Translations under genes and position numbers: made by a program
Notes under the pieces: generated by a model
Database searches by the model: none
Told to the model about the DNA's origin: nothing
Seen by the model: the letters and a program-made list of their open reading frames with translations, nothing else
Shown: positions 34,689 to 44,259 of the stretch, piece by piece
How the letters are laid out: the number at the start of each line of letters is the position of its first letter
Numbering within the stretch: the stretch's first letter is position 1
Assembly: GCA_035771165.1 (NCBI GenBank)
Contig: JAWNZC010000446.1
Coordinates: 372,001-436,000 of the forward strand
Source: Paragorgia papillata
Lineage: Eukaryota; Cnidaria; Anthozoa; Scleralcyonacea; Coralliidae
DNA length: 64,000 nucleotides
Direction of reading: 5' to 3'

Positions 34689-35023
34689 AACCTCGTTCCC
34701 AGGGCCTTTTTGGAATTGGTAGGGCGTGAAAAGGCCCTGGCACCGGCTGGTGGACTCTGCATTTTCATTGGTTAATTGCTTTTCTAAAACATTCCTCCTA
34801 AAATATATTTATGCATAGTTTTGTGATCAAGTAGCTTCAATGGGACCAATGAGACTGCCCATTACAATGAACTTTTCCCACGGGACTGTATTACTCGGAA
34901 TAATTTTGCGTACTAAATTAAATTGCTAATTTATTACACCCATTATTTCTGGGTGCTGTGACCAGCCGATGCCAGGGCCGTTTTCCGCCCACCCAATTTC
35001 AAAAAGGCCCTGGGAACGAGGTT
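34689..35023. mobile_element. MITE with AACCTCGTTCCCAGGGCC ends
   Basis: AACCTCGTTCCCAGGGCCTT at the left is mirrored by AAGGCCCTGGGAACGAGGTT at the right, with a shorter internal pair GGCACCGGCTGG / CCAGCCGATGCC. The length is about 335 bp. The same CCCAGGGCC word occurs in the repeat copies at 8290 and 60175. Confidence 0.7.
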
Positions 35024-35728
35024 GACAAAAAAAACAGTTCTTACAAATTCAACGTAATTAATCAATTGCTCAATGTAATATATGACACAGTTTTCTTAGT
35101 ATCTATTTCCTATTTAAATAGCTTTGTTTGGTTAGAGTCTGGCAACGCACTTTGTAATATATATTTCTTAATCTGCTTTCCCTTCTTTTTCTCTCCTTCT
35201 CAATTGTAAATATAGGTAAAATCCTATTTTATTTTCTTTCAAGAAATGATTATATGACTGTAATTAGAAATTGCATGATATACGTACAAAAGATGTTTAA
35301 CTAGGGGTCTTAATAAAAAATCCAGATTTCTAGTCGACCCCTAGCCCTACAACACTAAAAAATGTGTAAACTATACGTATTATAATTATATATGGGCATA
35401 GAAATAAAAATAAAAAAAAGAAACACTTGTATATTTGCGTCTGGCATATTTGCGTCTGAAATTATTGAAAGTATTCTCAATGCACAGCGTGTGTCCCAAA
35501 TTAATGACACTTTTAATTATCTTGCACTACAGTATGTGTATCATATCTGAACTGTCTTATTTTGCTTGCAGTTAAGAATGCTCTACTTTTATTATTACCA
35601 TGCACCCTCTAGAGCTATTGTGTTTACGGTTGACTTATAATCCTGTGGTCCAGACGCGCACTTTACTTCCTTGTTTAACAACGTTTACTGATTCAAGAAT
35701 TTTATTCGCGAAAAACGTTTATCATACA
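35024..35728. promoter_or_regulatory. Upstream region of gene B
   Basis: This is the likely promoter and 5' UTR stretch of gene B. I see no convincing TATA box or initiator. It contains no repeat I recognise. Confidence 0.25.
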
Positions 35729-35801
35729 ATGAAGCAAGCTTACCTGTTAATATTTACCTTGGAATTGGTTGTAACTGCTTTATTCTGCAACGGTGAAACA
35801 A
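35729..35801 (+). CDS. Signal-peptide exon of receptor gene B
   Basis: The exon starts ATG at 35729 and reads MKQAYLLIFTLELVVTALFC followed by NGET, a typical secretion signal with a basic n-region, a hydrophobic core and a small-residue end. The donor GTATGT leaves phase 1, which joins exactly to the SRCR exon at 38883 (T-S-NAIRLQG). An upstream ATG in the same frame at 35600 exists, but the shorter start gives the clean signal peptide. Gene B thus begins here, about 3.8 kb after the end of gene A, in the same orientation. Confidence 0.75.
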
Positions 35802-36173
35802 GTATGTAACCATGCATATCGTAATGAATATTATATTAGTCATATATACGCATGTACACCATAACATATACTTCATAGTCTATAGATCGATAAAAATGCA
35901 CAGGTGTTTAACTGTAATCGGTTAACAATAATTCATATAAATTACCTTTAATAATACACGAAGACTTTCAGAATTTGAACAAATCTTTATAGCGAGTTGT
36001 ATAATTATATTCTCAGGAAGGTTAAATGTATTAATTGACTAAGAGCTCATTTAAAATTTGATCTTCGATATTTTGTTCGTTTACTGATTGAGGAAGTCTT
36101 TATTTTTCCCGTTATAATTATGGTATTTGGTAAATGTCTAAATAATTAAATGTTACGATTCGGTGGCCTATTT

Positions 36174-36790
36174 TCAAACCAGAGGACGGTAGTCCAATGT
36201 CAAACATAGGATAGGGATCAGAGTAAGTATTATCAGAGGTCGAAGCACCTGACAAGAAGACTCGAAGACAAAGGCGACGACAATGAAAATGGCAATGAGC
36301 AATGGCTTGAGAAAAACGACGTTTACAAGAACTAGAAGAAGAAGTCGCATGAGGCTCGACTGCATGGTTTTGGATTTACAGCTACATCACCCAATAGAAG
36401 TACAAGACTTGCAGCCAAGGTAAATTTCCACAAGCGAGTTCCTGCCACAACCGTCCTTTCTACTAAGCGACTTGAAACAGGCGTTCGATTGATCAACTTT
36501 CTTTGGCAACGAAGAACAGTTTGAGTCAATACATACCGCGACGAAACATTCCGGGCCACGACCAATGCTTTAAGATTTAATATACCATTTTTATTTACCA
36601 TTTCCATTGAATATTTAGTGAGACAACTAATCAAAAGATATATTAAACGAAATGACACAAAAGAGCGGAGAAAGAACCGACCAACCGCCGTGTATATAGT
36701 CAGTGTCGCAGCGTCTAATTCGTGTTCTGTTAGTTCTCTTTCTTCAGTGCTACACTGCTTCCATATTTCGTTTTCTAGATGTGATAACAC
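36174..36790 (-). pseudogene. LINE-like fragment with a 2A-like motif
   Basis: A minus-strand frame ends with a hydrophobic stretch and LVLLLGDVAVNPKPCSRASC. (L)LLxGDVxxNPGP is the 2A ribosome-skipping motif found at the N-terminus of some CR1/L2-type LINE proteins. Here the glycine is lysine (NPKP), so skipping would be lost. No AP endonuclease or reverse transcriptase follows in this window. The call rests on the motif alone. It lies in intron 1 of gene B. Confidence 0.35.
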
Positions 36791-37018
36791 AACGTATTAA
36801 CCAACAGTAAACACCACGAGCAATTGCCGGTGACAACGCTTGTGAGGCAGTATAATGGATGGTGCGCACATCTAGAGGGCGGTATAGGGCCAATGTGTTC
36901 GAACTGCCACAACGTTAGTGAGCGTTGCATTAGCGTTTTAACGGACACCTAGCACCAACCTTATTACAGAGGGCGCTCAACGACATAGAAGTGAGGGGGC
37001 GAAAATAGTTCAATCTAC

Positions 37019-37050
37019 AGACACGTCTTTCGTGTTTCGTTTTGTAACGT
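37019..37050 (-). ncRNA. Partial hammerhead (3' half) in left arm
   Basis: On the minus strand GAAACACGAAAGACGTGTC is followed by TGTAGATTGAAC. GAAA, a five-pair stem III (ACACG/CGTGT), the GTC cleavage triplet and the 3' strand of stem I are present. The CUGAUGA side and stem II are not recognisable. Confidence 0.5.
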
Positions 37051-37253
37051 TAGCGGACGACAACTTTGGCATATCTCAAAATGTACATACCAAGTTTATT
37101 TCAATTTTTAGAAATTTGTTATTTAGATTATGAATTTCATATTTGTTCTATCGGAAATTATTTTTGCAAATACTTGTATAAATATATATATTCAGTTTAA
37201 ATAAATGTGGACTCCTTCAGGCAAATTTTAAAAAGATTTTATTCTTAATTTCA

Positions 37254-37281
37254 GACGTTTCGCCGGTTAAGGCTTCATCAG
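37254..37281 (-). ncRNA. Hammerhead-like core downstream of Penelope frame
   Basis: On the minus strand CTGATGA, a GCC/GGC stem II with loop TTAACC, then GAAACGTC. It lies about 170 bases downstream of the end of the minus-strand GIY-YIG frame, where Penelope-like elements usually carry it. Stem III is almost absent. Confidence 0.5.
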
Positions 37282-37446
37282 TGAATACATCTAAAATAAT
37301 ATACGTCCTCTTTATATACATGAATAATTTTTTTTATATGAATACTGATATTAAAATATAACTAAATTAATGGAAAGGATTAGATTATATGCCGATAATT
37401 TAAAACTTGATAATAAAATTAAATTACTTATGAATAGAACGTAAAA

Positions 37447-38180
37447 TTAAATGCTAAGAATTCTGCCAACACAACCGTTCATAATGTTTTGTGAATGTTT
37501 ACGAATTTCTAAAGCTTCAATTACTTTGCGTTCCCTATAATTTCTTACATTGCTATGAATGATTTCCCAACTGATTGGAGATCCAATTTGTGGGTCAATG
37601 TTATGAGATTTTAGATGTGTATATACACTGTCTGTTTTTTTCATACGTAGGTGCTCTTTCATACGCGAGCCAGTAGATCTCCGGGTTTCACCAATAGGTC
37701 GTTTTCATCTGACGTCACGGCGGCCATATTGGTGTACCAAAACAATGAAATGGCGGCCATATTGGTGTACGGTATGGGAATTAGCTCTTTCTTATTCAAA
37801 TATTTCGTATTGTTTCACCACCCCAATGGGGCCACCGATCATGCACGTGAGTGAAAACGATCTATATAAACAGAATTGCATTGAAAACAAATTATGCGAT
37901 AAACGGTATGCTTCACTAGGCAACGGTTTGGTTTCAAGGACAATTTGCATGTACAGCAATCTTTAGGATAGTTTTGTTTCTCTTTTGACGGCACAAAAGT
38001 CCTCGGTAGTGGTTGTCCATTCATGAAATGAATCCTGACATTTTTTATGCCCGATCGCCGTACAACAGCCAAAGCACGGCGTCTAAAATCTTCTTTTGTG
38101 AATGGTAATTTTAAATAAACGAATTTATTGGGATCTTCTCTGTATGGTTCGGTTCGCAGTGTTTGTTTTATAACCGATTT
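37447..38180 (-). pseudogene. Penelope-like C-terminal region with GIY-YIG nuclease, interrupted
   Basis: From about 38180 leftwards the frame reads FVYLKLPFTKEDFRRRALAV, RRSGIKNVRIHFMNGQPLPR, then CCTCKLSL, KHTVYRIICFQCNSVYI. After an insertion it resumes as GETRRSTGSRMKEHLRMKKT, HLKSHNID and ISWEIIHSNVRNYRERKVIE. This is the linker, zinc-binding segment and GIY-YIG nuclease of a Penelope-like reverse transcriptase. The nuclease is cut between YI and GET by a 167-bp MITE. The reverse transcriptase domain itself is missing. Confidence 0.75.
37697..37863. mobile_element. 167-bp MITE inside the GIY-YIG frame
   Basis: The ends are inverted (GGTCGTTTTCA and TGAAAACGATC). The Penelope frame is continuous if this segment and one copy of ATA are removed, so the target duplication is ATA (or TA). 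Inside, GGCGGCCATATTGGTGTAC is repeated directly. Confidence 0.75.
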
Positions 38181-38297
38181 GACAAACTTTTTATGCGCAC
38201 TTCACGCTATCTGAATGTATTTCACCGATGCTGTCCCACATGCGGTGGTCACCGACGATCGCATGTGTATAAGTAATTGATGAAATTCATTCAGATT

Positions 38298-38352
38298 GTT
38301 CCAAGCTACACTGATGAGCTGTTGTACAGCGAAACACCGTGTCTGTAGATTG

Positions 38353-38355
<3 letters not shown>
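38298..38355 (+). ncRNA. Canonical type I hammerhead ribozyme
   Basis: All parts are present. Stem I is CTACA/TGTAG with a further GTTC/GAAC helix across an internal loop. The core CTGATGA is at 38311. Stem II is GCTGT/ACAGC with loop TGT. GAAA is at 38331, and stem III is ACA/TGT with loop CCG. The GTC cleavage triplet ends at 38343. The short stem III and open stem I are what Penelope-associated hammerheads show. Self-cleavage is expected after C38343. It lies in intron 1 of gene B, so gene B pre-mRNA would contain it in the sense orientation. Confidence 0.8.

Positions 38356-38420
<65 letters not shown>
38355..38420. repeat. (AT)n microsatellite
   Basis: About 66 bases of AT repeat directly after the ribozyme-bearing arm. 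Confidence 0.95.
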
Positions 38421-38424
<4 letters not shown>

Positions 38425-38882
38425 TTCGCCACGTGTCTGTATACCTAGATACAGAACGGTCACTCATTCTGTAAATAGTATATATATATATTTAACAATT
38501 AGATAACGAGACCGAGTTTTCTATGAGCTGATCAATCAGCAGCCGGGTAAAAAACCCACAAATCTTTAATGTAATATCATGCCAATACGAAATTGGGAGA
38601 AGGTTTAACTTTAATAGCCTTTCTTTATATGTGATGGTATACTATTACGGTATTATACTATTACGAAAATTTCAAAGTATAAATCAGGTAGCTCTTTTTT
38701 GCACACTTTCAAGTGAACGAACTTGACCAATGCATGGATGATGACAACATACTTCACGTGCGTAATCAAGCCGAGACCGCGGAACAACCGAAGAAGCTAG
38801 AAATAGCAAAACATATTTTGTAGAACCGATATTTAATAAAATAAAAAAGTCTAAAATATTTCATTATTAGGAATTTTTGTAG

Positions 38883-39203
38883 GTAATGCTATTCGATTGC
38901 AAGGTCCATTTATCAGTAATGGTACTGGGCGTGTTGAAATATTTCACCAAGGAAAGTGGGGAACAGTTTGTGATGACAATTGGGACCTGAACGATGCTCA
39001 AGTGGTTTGTCGACAACTTGACTTTGCAGTGGCTGAAGAAGCTCTTCAAGGTAGTGAAGTTCCAGCTGGTACTGGAACGATATGGCTTGACAACGTTGCT
39101 TGTGTAGGAAATGAACAACATTTAGCCGACTGTAGTCATCCAGGATGGGGAAACCATGATTGTCGACACGTTGAAGATGCCGGTGTACGATGTAATGTAA
39201 CAG
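38883..39203 (+). CDS. SRCR domain exon 1 of gene B
   Basis: One intact exon encodes a whole scavenger receptor cysteine-rich domain: [71 protein letters not shown] and EDAGVRC. Six cysteines are present; the first and fourth of the eight-cysteine type are missing, so it has the group A pattern. Group A domains in vertebrates are usually split over two exons, whereas here one exon suffices. SRCR domains bind microbial, polyanionic or protein ligands outside the cell. The acceptor is TTTTTGTAG. The donor is GCAAGT, a GC-AG intron, since the sister exon has GTAATT at the same place. Confidence 0.9.
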
Positions 39204-39612
39204 GCAAGTTTTTATCTGTAATTTTTGTTTTATCTGTAATTATTGTTTACCTTGCTTGAGAGAAGAAATTAAAATATTTTTTCTCACTAATTACAAGCTA
39301 TTGTTTCAAAGTTTAATAAGAAACATTTTAGAACACCAGCTATGGATTGACCAGACGGGAAGCGTAGTCTCATTATAAATATCAACGCCCAGCAAAACAT
39401 TCAATCAAACACAAACTAATGTTTCGTTGTTAACATCACAACATTAACATCACAATCTGATTACAGTCATTGTACGGAATGGAATAAATAGTATTTTTTC
39501 TCTGTTTTTTCACAATACGATCCTTAGGTTTTGAAAAAATATGACCTAGCGTTAAGAAAGGTTTTTGAGCAACTGTTACGTTGAAACTATTCCGTAATTC
39601 CTTGAATGTAGA

Positions 39613-40090
39613 AAGCGGTTTTCTTTTCGAACAAGACGCCTGGTCAGGCGTTCACTCGGGCTACTGCAAAATCACAGTGCTATATATAGTAGGTGAAGGT
39701 ACTGAAGTGTTATCGAAGCTGCAATCATATATACATCCGCAGGTTGTCACATGCAGTGCTACAGACAAAAGTCAAAACACAATCCAATTCTCCGATAGAA
39801 AACACAAGAGATTGCGTGGGATAATTAAAAAATTATTACTAATGGCACATCAATAGCGCCCACGCTCATTAAATCGTGATGACGGTAGTCTATTGCCGGA
39901 AGCCTATTTGCATTTTGTTGATTATAAATTGTGAGTATAAATATGGGACCTGTCTTCACAACGACCCCTGATGAAGACACTAGATTGGAGTGTCGAAACG
40001 TTGGGTCATGAACAGTAACTTTTTAAGCTACGTTCAAAAAACTTTTAGGCTAGAGTAGCGTCAAACCATGTCTGATTCTTTACCTGGCTG
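39613..40090 (+). mobile_element. Penelope-like fragment with nested insertion
   Basis: GCGGTTTTCTTTTC matches the element at 24630. It is then interrupted at about 39628-39809 by foreign sequence starting AACAAGACGCCTGGTCAGGC, and resumes AGAGATTGCGTGGGATAATT through the 3' end, including a ribozyme-like core (39968-40007) and the arm sequence TTTTTAAGCTACG...GACTGCGTTGGGAA-like end. No intact frame. Confidence 0.6.
39968..40007 (+). ncRNA. Hammerhead-like core in Penelope fragment
   Basis: CTGATGA, stem II GACACT/AGTGTC, GAAACG and GGTC, nearly identical to 24924-24963. GACCC just upstream can pair with GGGTC after the core, an alternative to the normal stem arrangement. Activity uncertain. 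Confidence 0.45.
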
Positions 40091-40228
40091 CGTTGGGAAT
40101 TTTTATGTTCCCTATATTTACAGAGTCGTCAATAAATTAATTAAACATGCATTAACCAATCAGGGAAAGATACTATATAGAAGTTACAGGTGTAGGAAAC
40201 AGTAAACCAATAATAAAAAGAAATGATA

Positions 40229-40513
40229 TTATAATAAAAAAAGCGGTGCAGAACCAATATTGGCATTTAAAGAAGGTTTAAGATTGCGAAAGAGGAGTTC
40301 AAACTCAAAAGAACAAGAGATAATTTCAAAATCATCAAATGAAACATGGTGACCAGTGTCAACATGATGAGATAAGATTCTAGTGAAAGGGGGGTTAGTG
40401 CGCTTATTACCAGTAAGAGGTGAAATTCCCATGTGGTCCAAGACATGTGTATCACTGTATGTAACTGTCGGCATGTTTCGCCGACACTTACATACACGTG
40501 TCTCAGACCACAT
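40229..40513 (-). pseudogene. Penelope-like GIY-YIG fragment
   Basis: The minus-strand frame reads DHMGISPLTGNKRTNPPFTR, ILSHHVDTGHHVSFDDFEII and LNANIGSAPLFLL. The H-x-TGHxxSFDDF and LN-IGS-PL patterns are those of the end of GIY-YIG domains in another Penelope-like subgroup. YIGET is lost or altered upstream. It lies in gene B intron 2. Confidence 0.55.
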
Positions 40514-40524
40514 GGGAATTTCAC

Positions 40525-42175
40525 TCTTATGCTATATATATATTCTTATGCTATAACTCTTAATATAACAAGCCAACTTTAACTGAACTGTGAACAGACA
40601 CACTGTTAAATTCAGATTTACTAAATTTATGACTTATACCGTACATTATTTGCATAAAAGTTAACAGAAGAAACTCAATTGTTTGTTGAAGAAACTCAAT
40701 TGTTGATAGTGTTCAATTTTGTTAATGCCATGCATGTCGTTGTGCCAATTTTGGGCACTTTGTAGCACAGTGCAGGAATTTAATAAGATGTTGCCCTAAT
40801 TAACTTGCATTCAAAAGTCACTAGGTATGAACATTTCTAAATAACAACTGCTTTTGAAGTGGTTTGATTGATAATATGGCGCAGGTATTTTTCAAATTTT
40901 GGATGTATTTTTCCAAGCCCTAAAACAAAAAGGTTAAGGAAGAGTAGGAGAAATGAGCAAATTAACAGACAGTATTATTGATCTTATTACCACTCAATAA
41001 GGTATTTATTATATGACTACTTGTTGAAACATATCTACCAGTTTGGTTTGGATTTGCAATATGTGGACAAGTTTTACATGTATAGTAATTTTTCCATGTT
41101 CTATATAACCCAGGTACTTCATGTAGACCTGGTCATAACACAAAATGTAACCCTAGTCAGGAACTGGTACAAATAGGACATACATTGGTAACGTATGGTT
41201 TTACCTCTTCAAAACTGGTTAAACCAGTATAGAAGTGTACAGCAATACCTATTTTAGTGTGTATTGAGCTCTTGCACATATTCCCCGGCTGGGTGGAAAA
41301 TCCAATGTAAACAAAAGGATTACCATTCATTATTTGATCCACTAAACATTGGTACTTTGCCACCCAACATGGTGCCTTTCACGTCACCTGCAAGAGCCCG
41401 ATTCCAGCTGGTATATAAGCTGCATTCCATTGCCCATATATGAAAAAAATTACATTGTCATATAATGAAAGGTCAGAATATTTTTATCACTTTTTATGAT
41501 ATATTTACCACTTTCTGACAATTGTGGAAATATAAAATATTTCATTATGTATATTTAGGCTAATCAAAATATTTTACATAGATATCTCGCACAATCTTTC
41601 CATGAATGTGCACAGTGACTTTGACTTTGACTGGCTGCTGCATGCTGGCTGAAATTTTCTGTCATAGGCAACAACTGCATCAACTTGTTCGTCATGAATA
41701 GTCTCATTTTTTAGCTCACAATAATTATGCAGAGCAAAGCATGAATATACCATAGATAATGGAGGGGAACTGAATAGGAAACTTACGAAACCGGAAACGA
41801 TGTTTGCACAACTTGCTATGGTAATTTACACTTATAAGCGGCTAATGCACCTAACAGGTAGTGCAGGAGCCCACCAAACCATAAACGATTTCTTTTATAA
41901 CATAGAATCAGACACAAAATAACGGAAAACAACATTTATTTCGCTGATTAAAAATGAGTTTCTCATTACGTTTGAAATTGCCGTGCTCCATCGAGTTTTA
42001 TACAATACCCTGGTTGCTACGCATGTTTTCATTGGTTGTTGGCCATGATCTATTAGAGGACAGACACATGGACACGTCAGATCACGTCAGCTGGCTTGCT
42101 TTTTTCCTTCTTCATGCTCCAAAATCCGGCAAGAGTTTTGATAAAAACCTTTTAAATGTTTGTATTGTATAAAAC
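40525..42175. other. Gene B intron, nothing recognised
   Basis: No exon or repeat is supported. The minus frame at 41157-41363 contains VYIGFSTQPGN, but lacks the rest of a GIY-YIG domain. Confidence 0.4.
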
Positions 42176-42343
42176 AAATAGATTCCATTTTTTTGTTGTC
42201 TGTTCAGTTATAGATGCACAGAAGACGTAACAACGTGGTAAGAACATCAGTCTCGTGGGCCACTTTTTTGTTCTTACCACGTTGTGACGTCATCTCTGCA
42301 TCTATAACTGAACAGACAACGGCAAAATGGAATCTATTTGTTA
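42176..42343. mobile_element. Foldback MITE of about 168 bp
   Basis: ACAAATAGATTCCATTTT and the inverted TGGAATCTATTTGT form the ends. The arms continue through TTGTCTGTTCAGTTATAGATGCA and CAACGTGGTAAGAAC and their inverses, about 70 bases each, around a loop near GTCTCGTGGGCC. Confidence 0.7.
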
Positions 42344-42574
42344 AATGGAGCACGCACGGTAGCCAGTCAGAAACGCCGTTGTATTACATCTATGTTATAA
42401 ATGGGGTTGCCGGTTTAGTCTCCGACGTCTCGACCATGAGGCAGATAGTAGGGGGTGACATGTTACCACTACTCAAGATATAAAAATGCTAGAAGCGCGA
42501 CCAGGATTAAACATATTAAAGTTTGAAACGTTCTCTGGTCAAAGATATTTATTTCTAACAAGCTTTCGGCTGCC

Positions 42575-42889
42575 AAACAAACGAACGTTGTCTACCAAAT
42601 CAATTGCGCAGATTGCTCGTGGAGCTACATTGGAGAGACAGGCAGAGCTTTGGTGACGAGGAAAAAAGAACATATGAGAAATGTTGAAAAATACAAAGCC
42701 GGTTCAAACATAGCAAAACATGCTTGGATTAACGACCACGCAATTGACTTTAAAAACAGCAAAGTTATTGACAGGGCAAACTATCGCCACAGAGGAACAT
42801 TAGAATCATGGCATACTGCAACCACCACCAATGCAGATAATAATGCAAAACATTTGCCAGAACAATACCGGTTTTTACTTAAAAAGTAG
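42575..42889 (+). CDS. Intact GIY-YIG frame of compact Penelope-like element
   Basis: An open frame entered from the left arm reads KQTNVVYQINCADCSWSYIG, ETGRALVTRKKEHMRNV, SNIAKHAWINDHAIDF and ending LPEQYRFLLKK TAA. The VVYQI-C-x2-C finger, SYIGETGRAL, R-KKEH and H-W-NDHAIDF carry the catalytic tyrosines and arginine of the GIY-YIG fold. There is no start codon at the domain edge and no reverse transcriptase, so it is the surviving tail of a longer protein. It could still be read if a transcript supplies a start. Confidence 0.75.
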   Translation, partial: KQTNVVYQINCADCSWSYIGETGRALVTRKKEHMRNVEKYKAGSNIAKHAWINDHAIDFKNSKVIDRANYRHRGTLESWHTATTTNADNNAKHLPEQYRFLLKK

Positions 42890-43020
42890 AGTATAGTGTT
42901 ATATGTAGGCGGAACTATTTATCTCTGTGTTGTCACTGTAATGTAATTGTAAACCCTAGCTGTAGGCGTAGTGTGTAATCATCAACCGTAAGAGTAATTT
43001 TTTATCTCATTAGTGTTAAC

Positions 43021-43052
43021 CCGTCGAAGGCTGCAGACTGGCAGCCGAAAGC
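43021..43052 (+). ncRNA. Degenerate hammerhead of compact Penelope-like element
   Basis: A perfect stem II (GGCTGC/GCAGCC) followed by GAAAGC. The upstream core reads CCGTCGA instead of CUGANGA, two essential changes, so it should not cleave. Confidence 0.45.
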
Positions 43053-43325
43053 TTGTTAGAAATAAATATCTTTGACCAGAGAACGTTTCAAACTTTACTA
43101 CTCAAGATGTTGCAGGGCCGGATTATTCACAAGGCACTATATAGGCGCTGTTCCCAGGGCCTACGAAATTAATGGGGCCTATAGAAATAGCAAAAATATA
43201 TTTTGTAGAAGCGATATTTTTATTTAATTTTATCAAAATTGATTGATTAGCTTATTTAAATTAAAAATTTTAGAATATTTTTTTATTAGAAGAAACATAT
43301 AATATATATCATTAATTTTTCCCAG

Positions 43326-43646
43326 CTCCAAAAATTCGATTGCAAGGACCACTTATGAGTAGTGGAAATGGGCGTGTTGAAATATTTTATCAAGGAAAAT
43401 GGGGAACAGTTTGTGATGACGACTGGGACTTGAACGATGCTAAAGTGGTTTGTCGACAACTTGGCTTTGCAGGAGCTGTAGCAGCTCTTCAAAGTAGTGA
43501 AGTTCCAGCTGGTACTGGGACAATATGGCTTGACGACGTTGCTTGTGTAGGAAGTGAACAGTATTTAGCCAACTGTGGTCATAGAGGATGGGAAACCCAT
43601 AATTGTGGGCACGGTGAAGATGCCGGTGTACGATGTAATGCAACAG
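43326..43646 (+). CDS. SRCR domain exon 2 of gene B
   Basis: An intact phase 1-1 exon lies between a TTTTCCCAG acceptor and a GTAATT donor. It reads [78 protein letters not shown] and EDAGVRC, again with six cysteines in the group A pattern. It is closely related to the first SRCR exon, so the pair arose by exon duplication. It lies between the first SRCR and the FN3 exons, giving gene B the order signal peptide, SRCR, SRCR, FN3. Confidence 0.9.
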
Positions 43647-44259
43647 GTAATTCTTTATCCGTAATTTATATACTGTTTATCCTTTTTGAGAGAAAAAATA
43701 ATTCAATAACGCTGCATTTGGATATTTTTTGCATTATTTCAAAGTTTAATAACATTTAATCATGTCGTATTCATCTTAAATATTATACATCCGGGTATTT
43801 GCAGTAAGCCAGTAAATACTTGTTTCTATCTGCCATTTCTAGGTTTACAATTTTAGTCTTGTTCTGTTAAGATCCGGCACTTTTTCGCTCCACCTAAATG
43901 TTCAGCTCCTAACCAAACGGCTGGTGTATTTTTCAGCGACGGAACACTTTATTTGTCTTCTCGACTTCGAAAAGCTTCTGCTAAGAATGAACAATTATAA
44001 CATTATTACCGAACAATGACTAGCCAGTGAAATAGGAGAAGATTAATAAGTCAATAAGGAGAGTTCCTATGCTCACACGACACCGCGGCGCCAAGGGTTC
44101 CGCTTTCATCTCGCTCCGCTTAGAAATCGTTTTCAAAATTTAATTGCTAATTATAAGATGTTAATATATATTAGCCCAGGTTGATTTATGCATGGTTGGG
44201 AGTGATTATTAAAAATAAACAACCGCGGTACGTCAAAGAAAGCCGAGGTGATCGTGAAC

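Larger units (their letters stand above)
37006..38366. mobile_element. Nested Penelope-like element bounded by inverted ribozyme ends
   Basis: The left end (ATAGTTCAATCTACAGACAC) is the inverse of the right end (GTGTCTGTAGATTGAACTAT), and the right end carries a complete hammerhead ribozyme. Between them is a minus-strand Penelope C-terminal region (37447-38180) with its own hammerhead-like core downstream (37254-37281), interrupted by a small MITE. The order suggests one Penelope copy inside the inverted arms of another. Confidence 0.65.
42480..43096 (+). mobile_element. Compact Penelope-like element with perfect arms and 12-bp target duplication
   Basis: ACTACTCAAGAT occurs directly before (42468-42479) and directly after (43097-43108) this 617-bp element. 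Inside, 42518-42575 and 43039-43096 are 58-bp inverted arms that I read as identical. The left arm is preceded by a 38-bp extension, a known feature of Penelope insertions. The only protein is a GIY-YIG domain, and a degenerate hammerhead lies at the start of the right arm. It is a 5'-truncated copy, and the perfect arms and target duplication suggest it is young. Confidence 0.85.

Noticed and set aside
41157..41363. Minus-strand frame with VYIGFSTQPGN as another GIY-YIG fragment
   Set aside because: Only the YIG letters match; the cysteine finger, R--EH and histidine motifs are absent.
42575..42889. GIY-YIG frame as a host nuclease gene
   Set aside because: It lies between Penelope-type inverted arms with a target duplication and lacks its own start codon at the domain edge.
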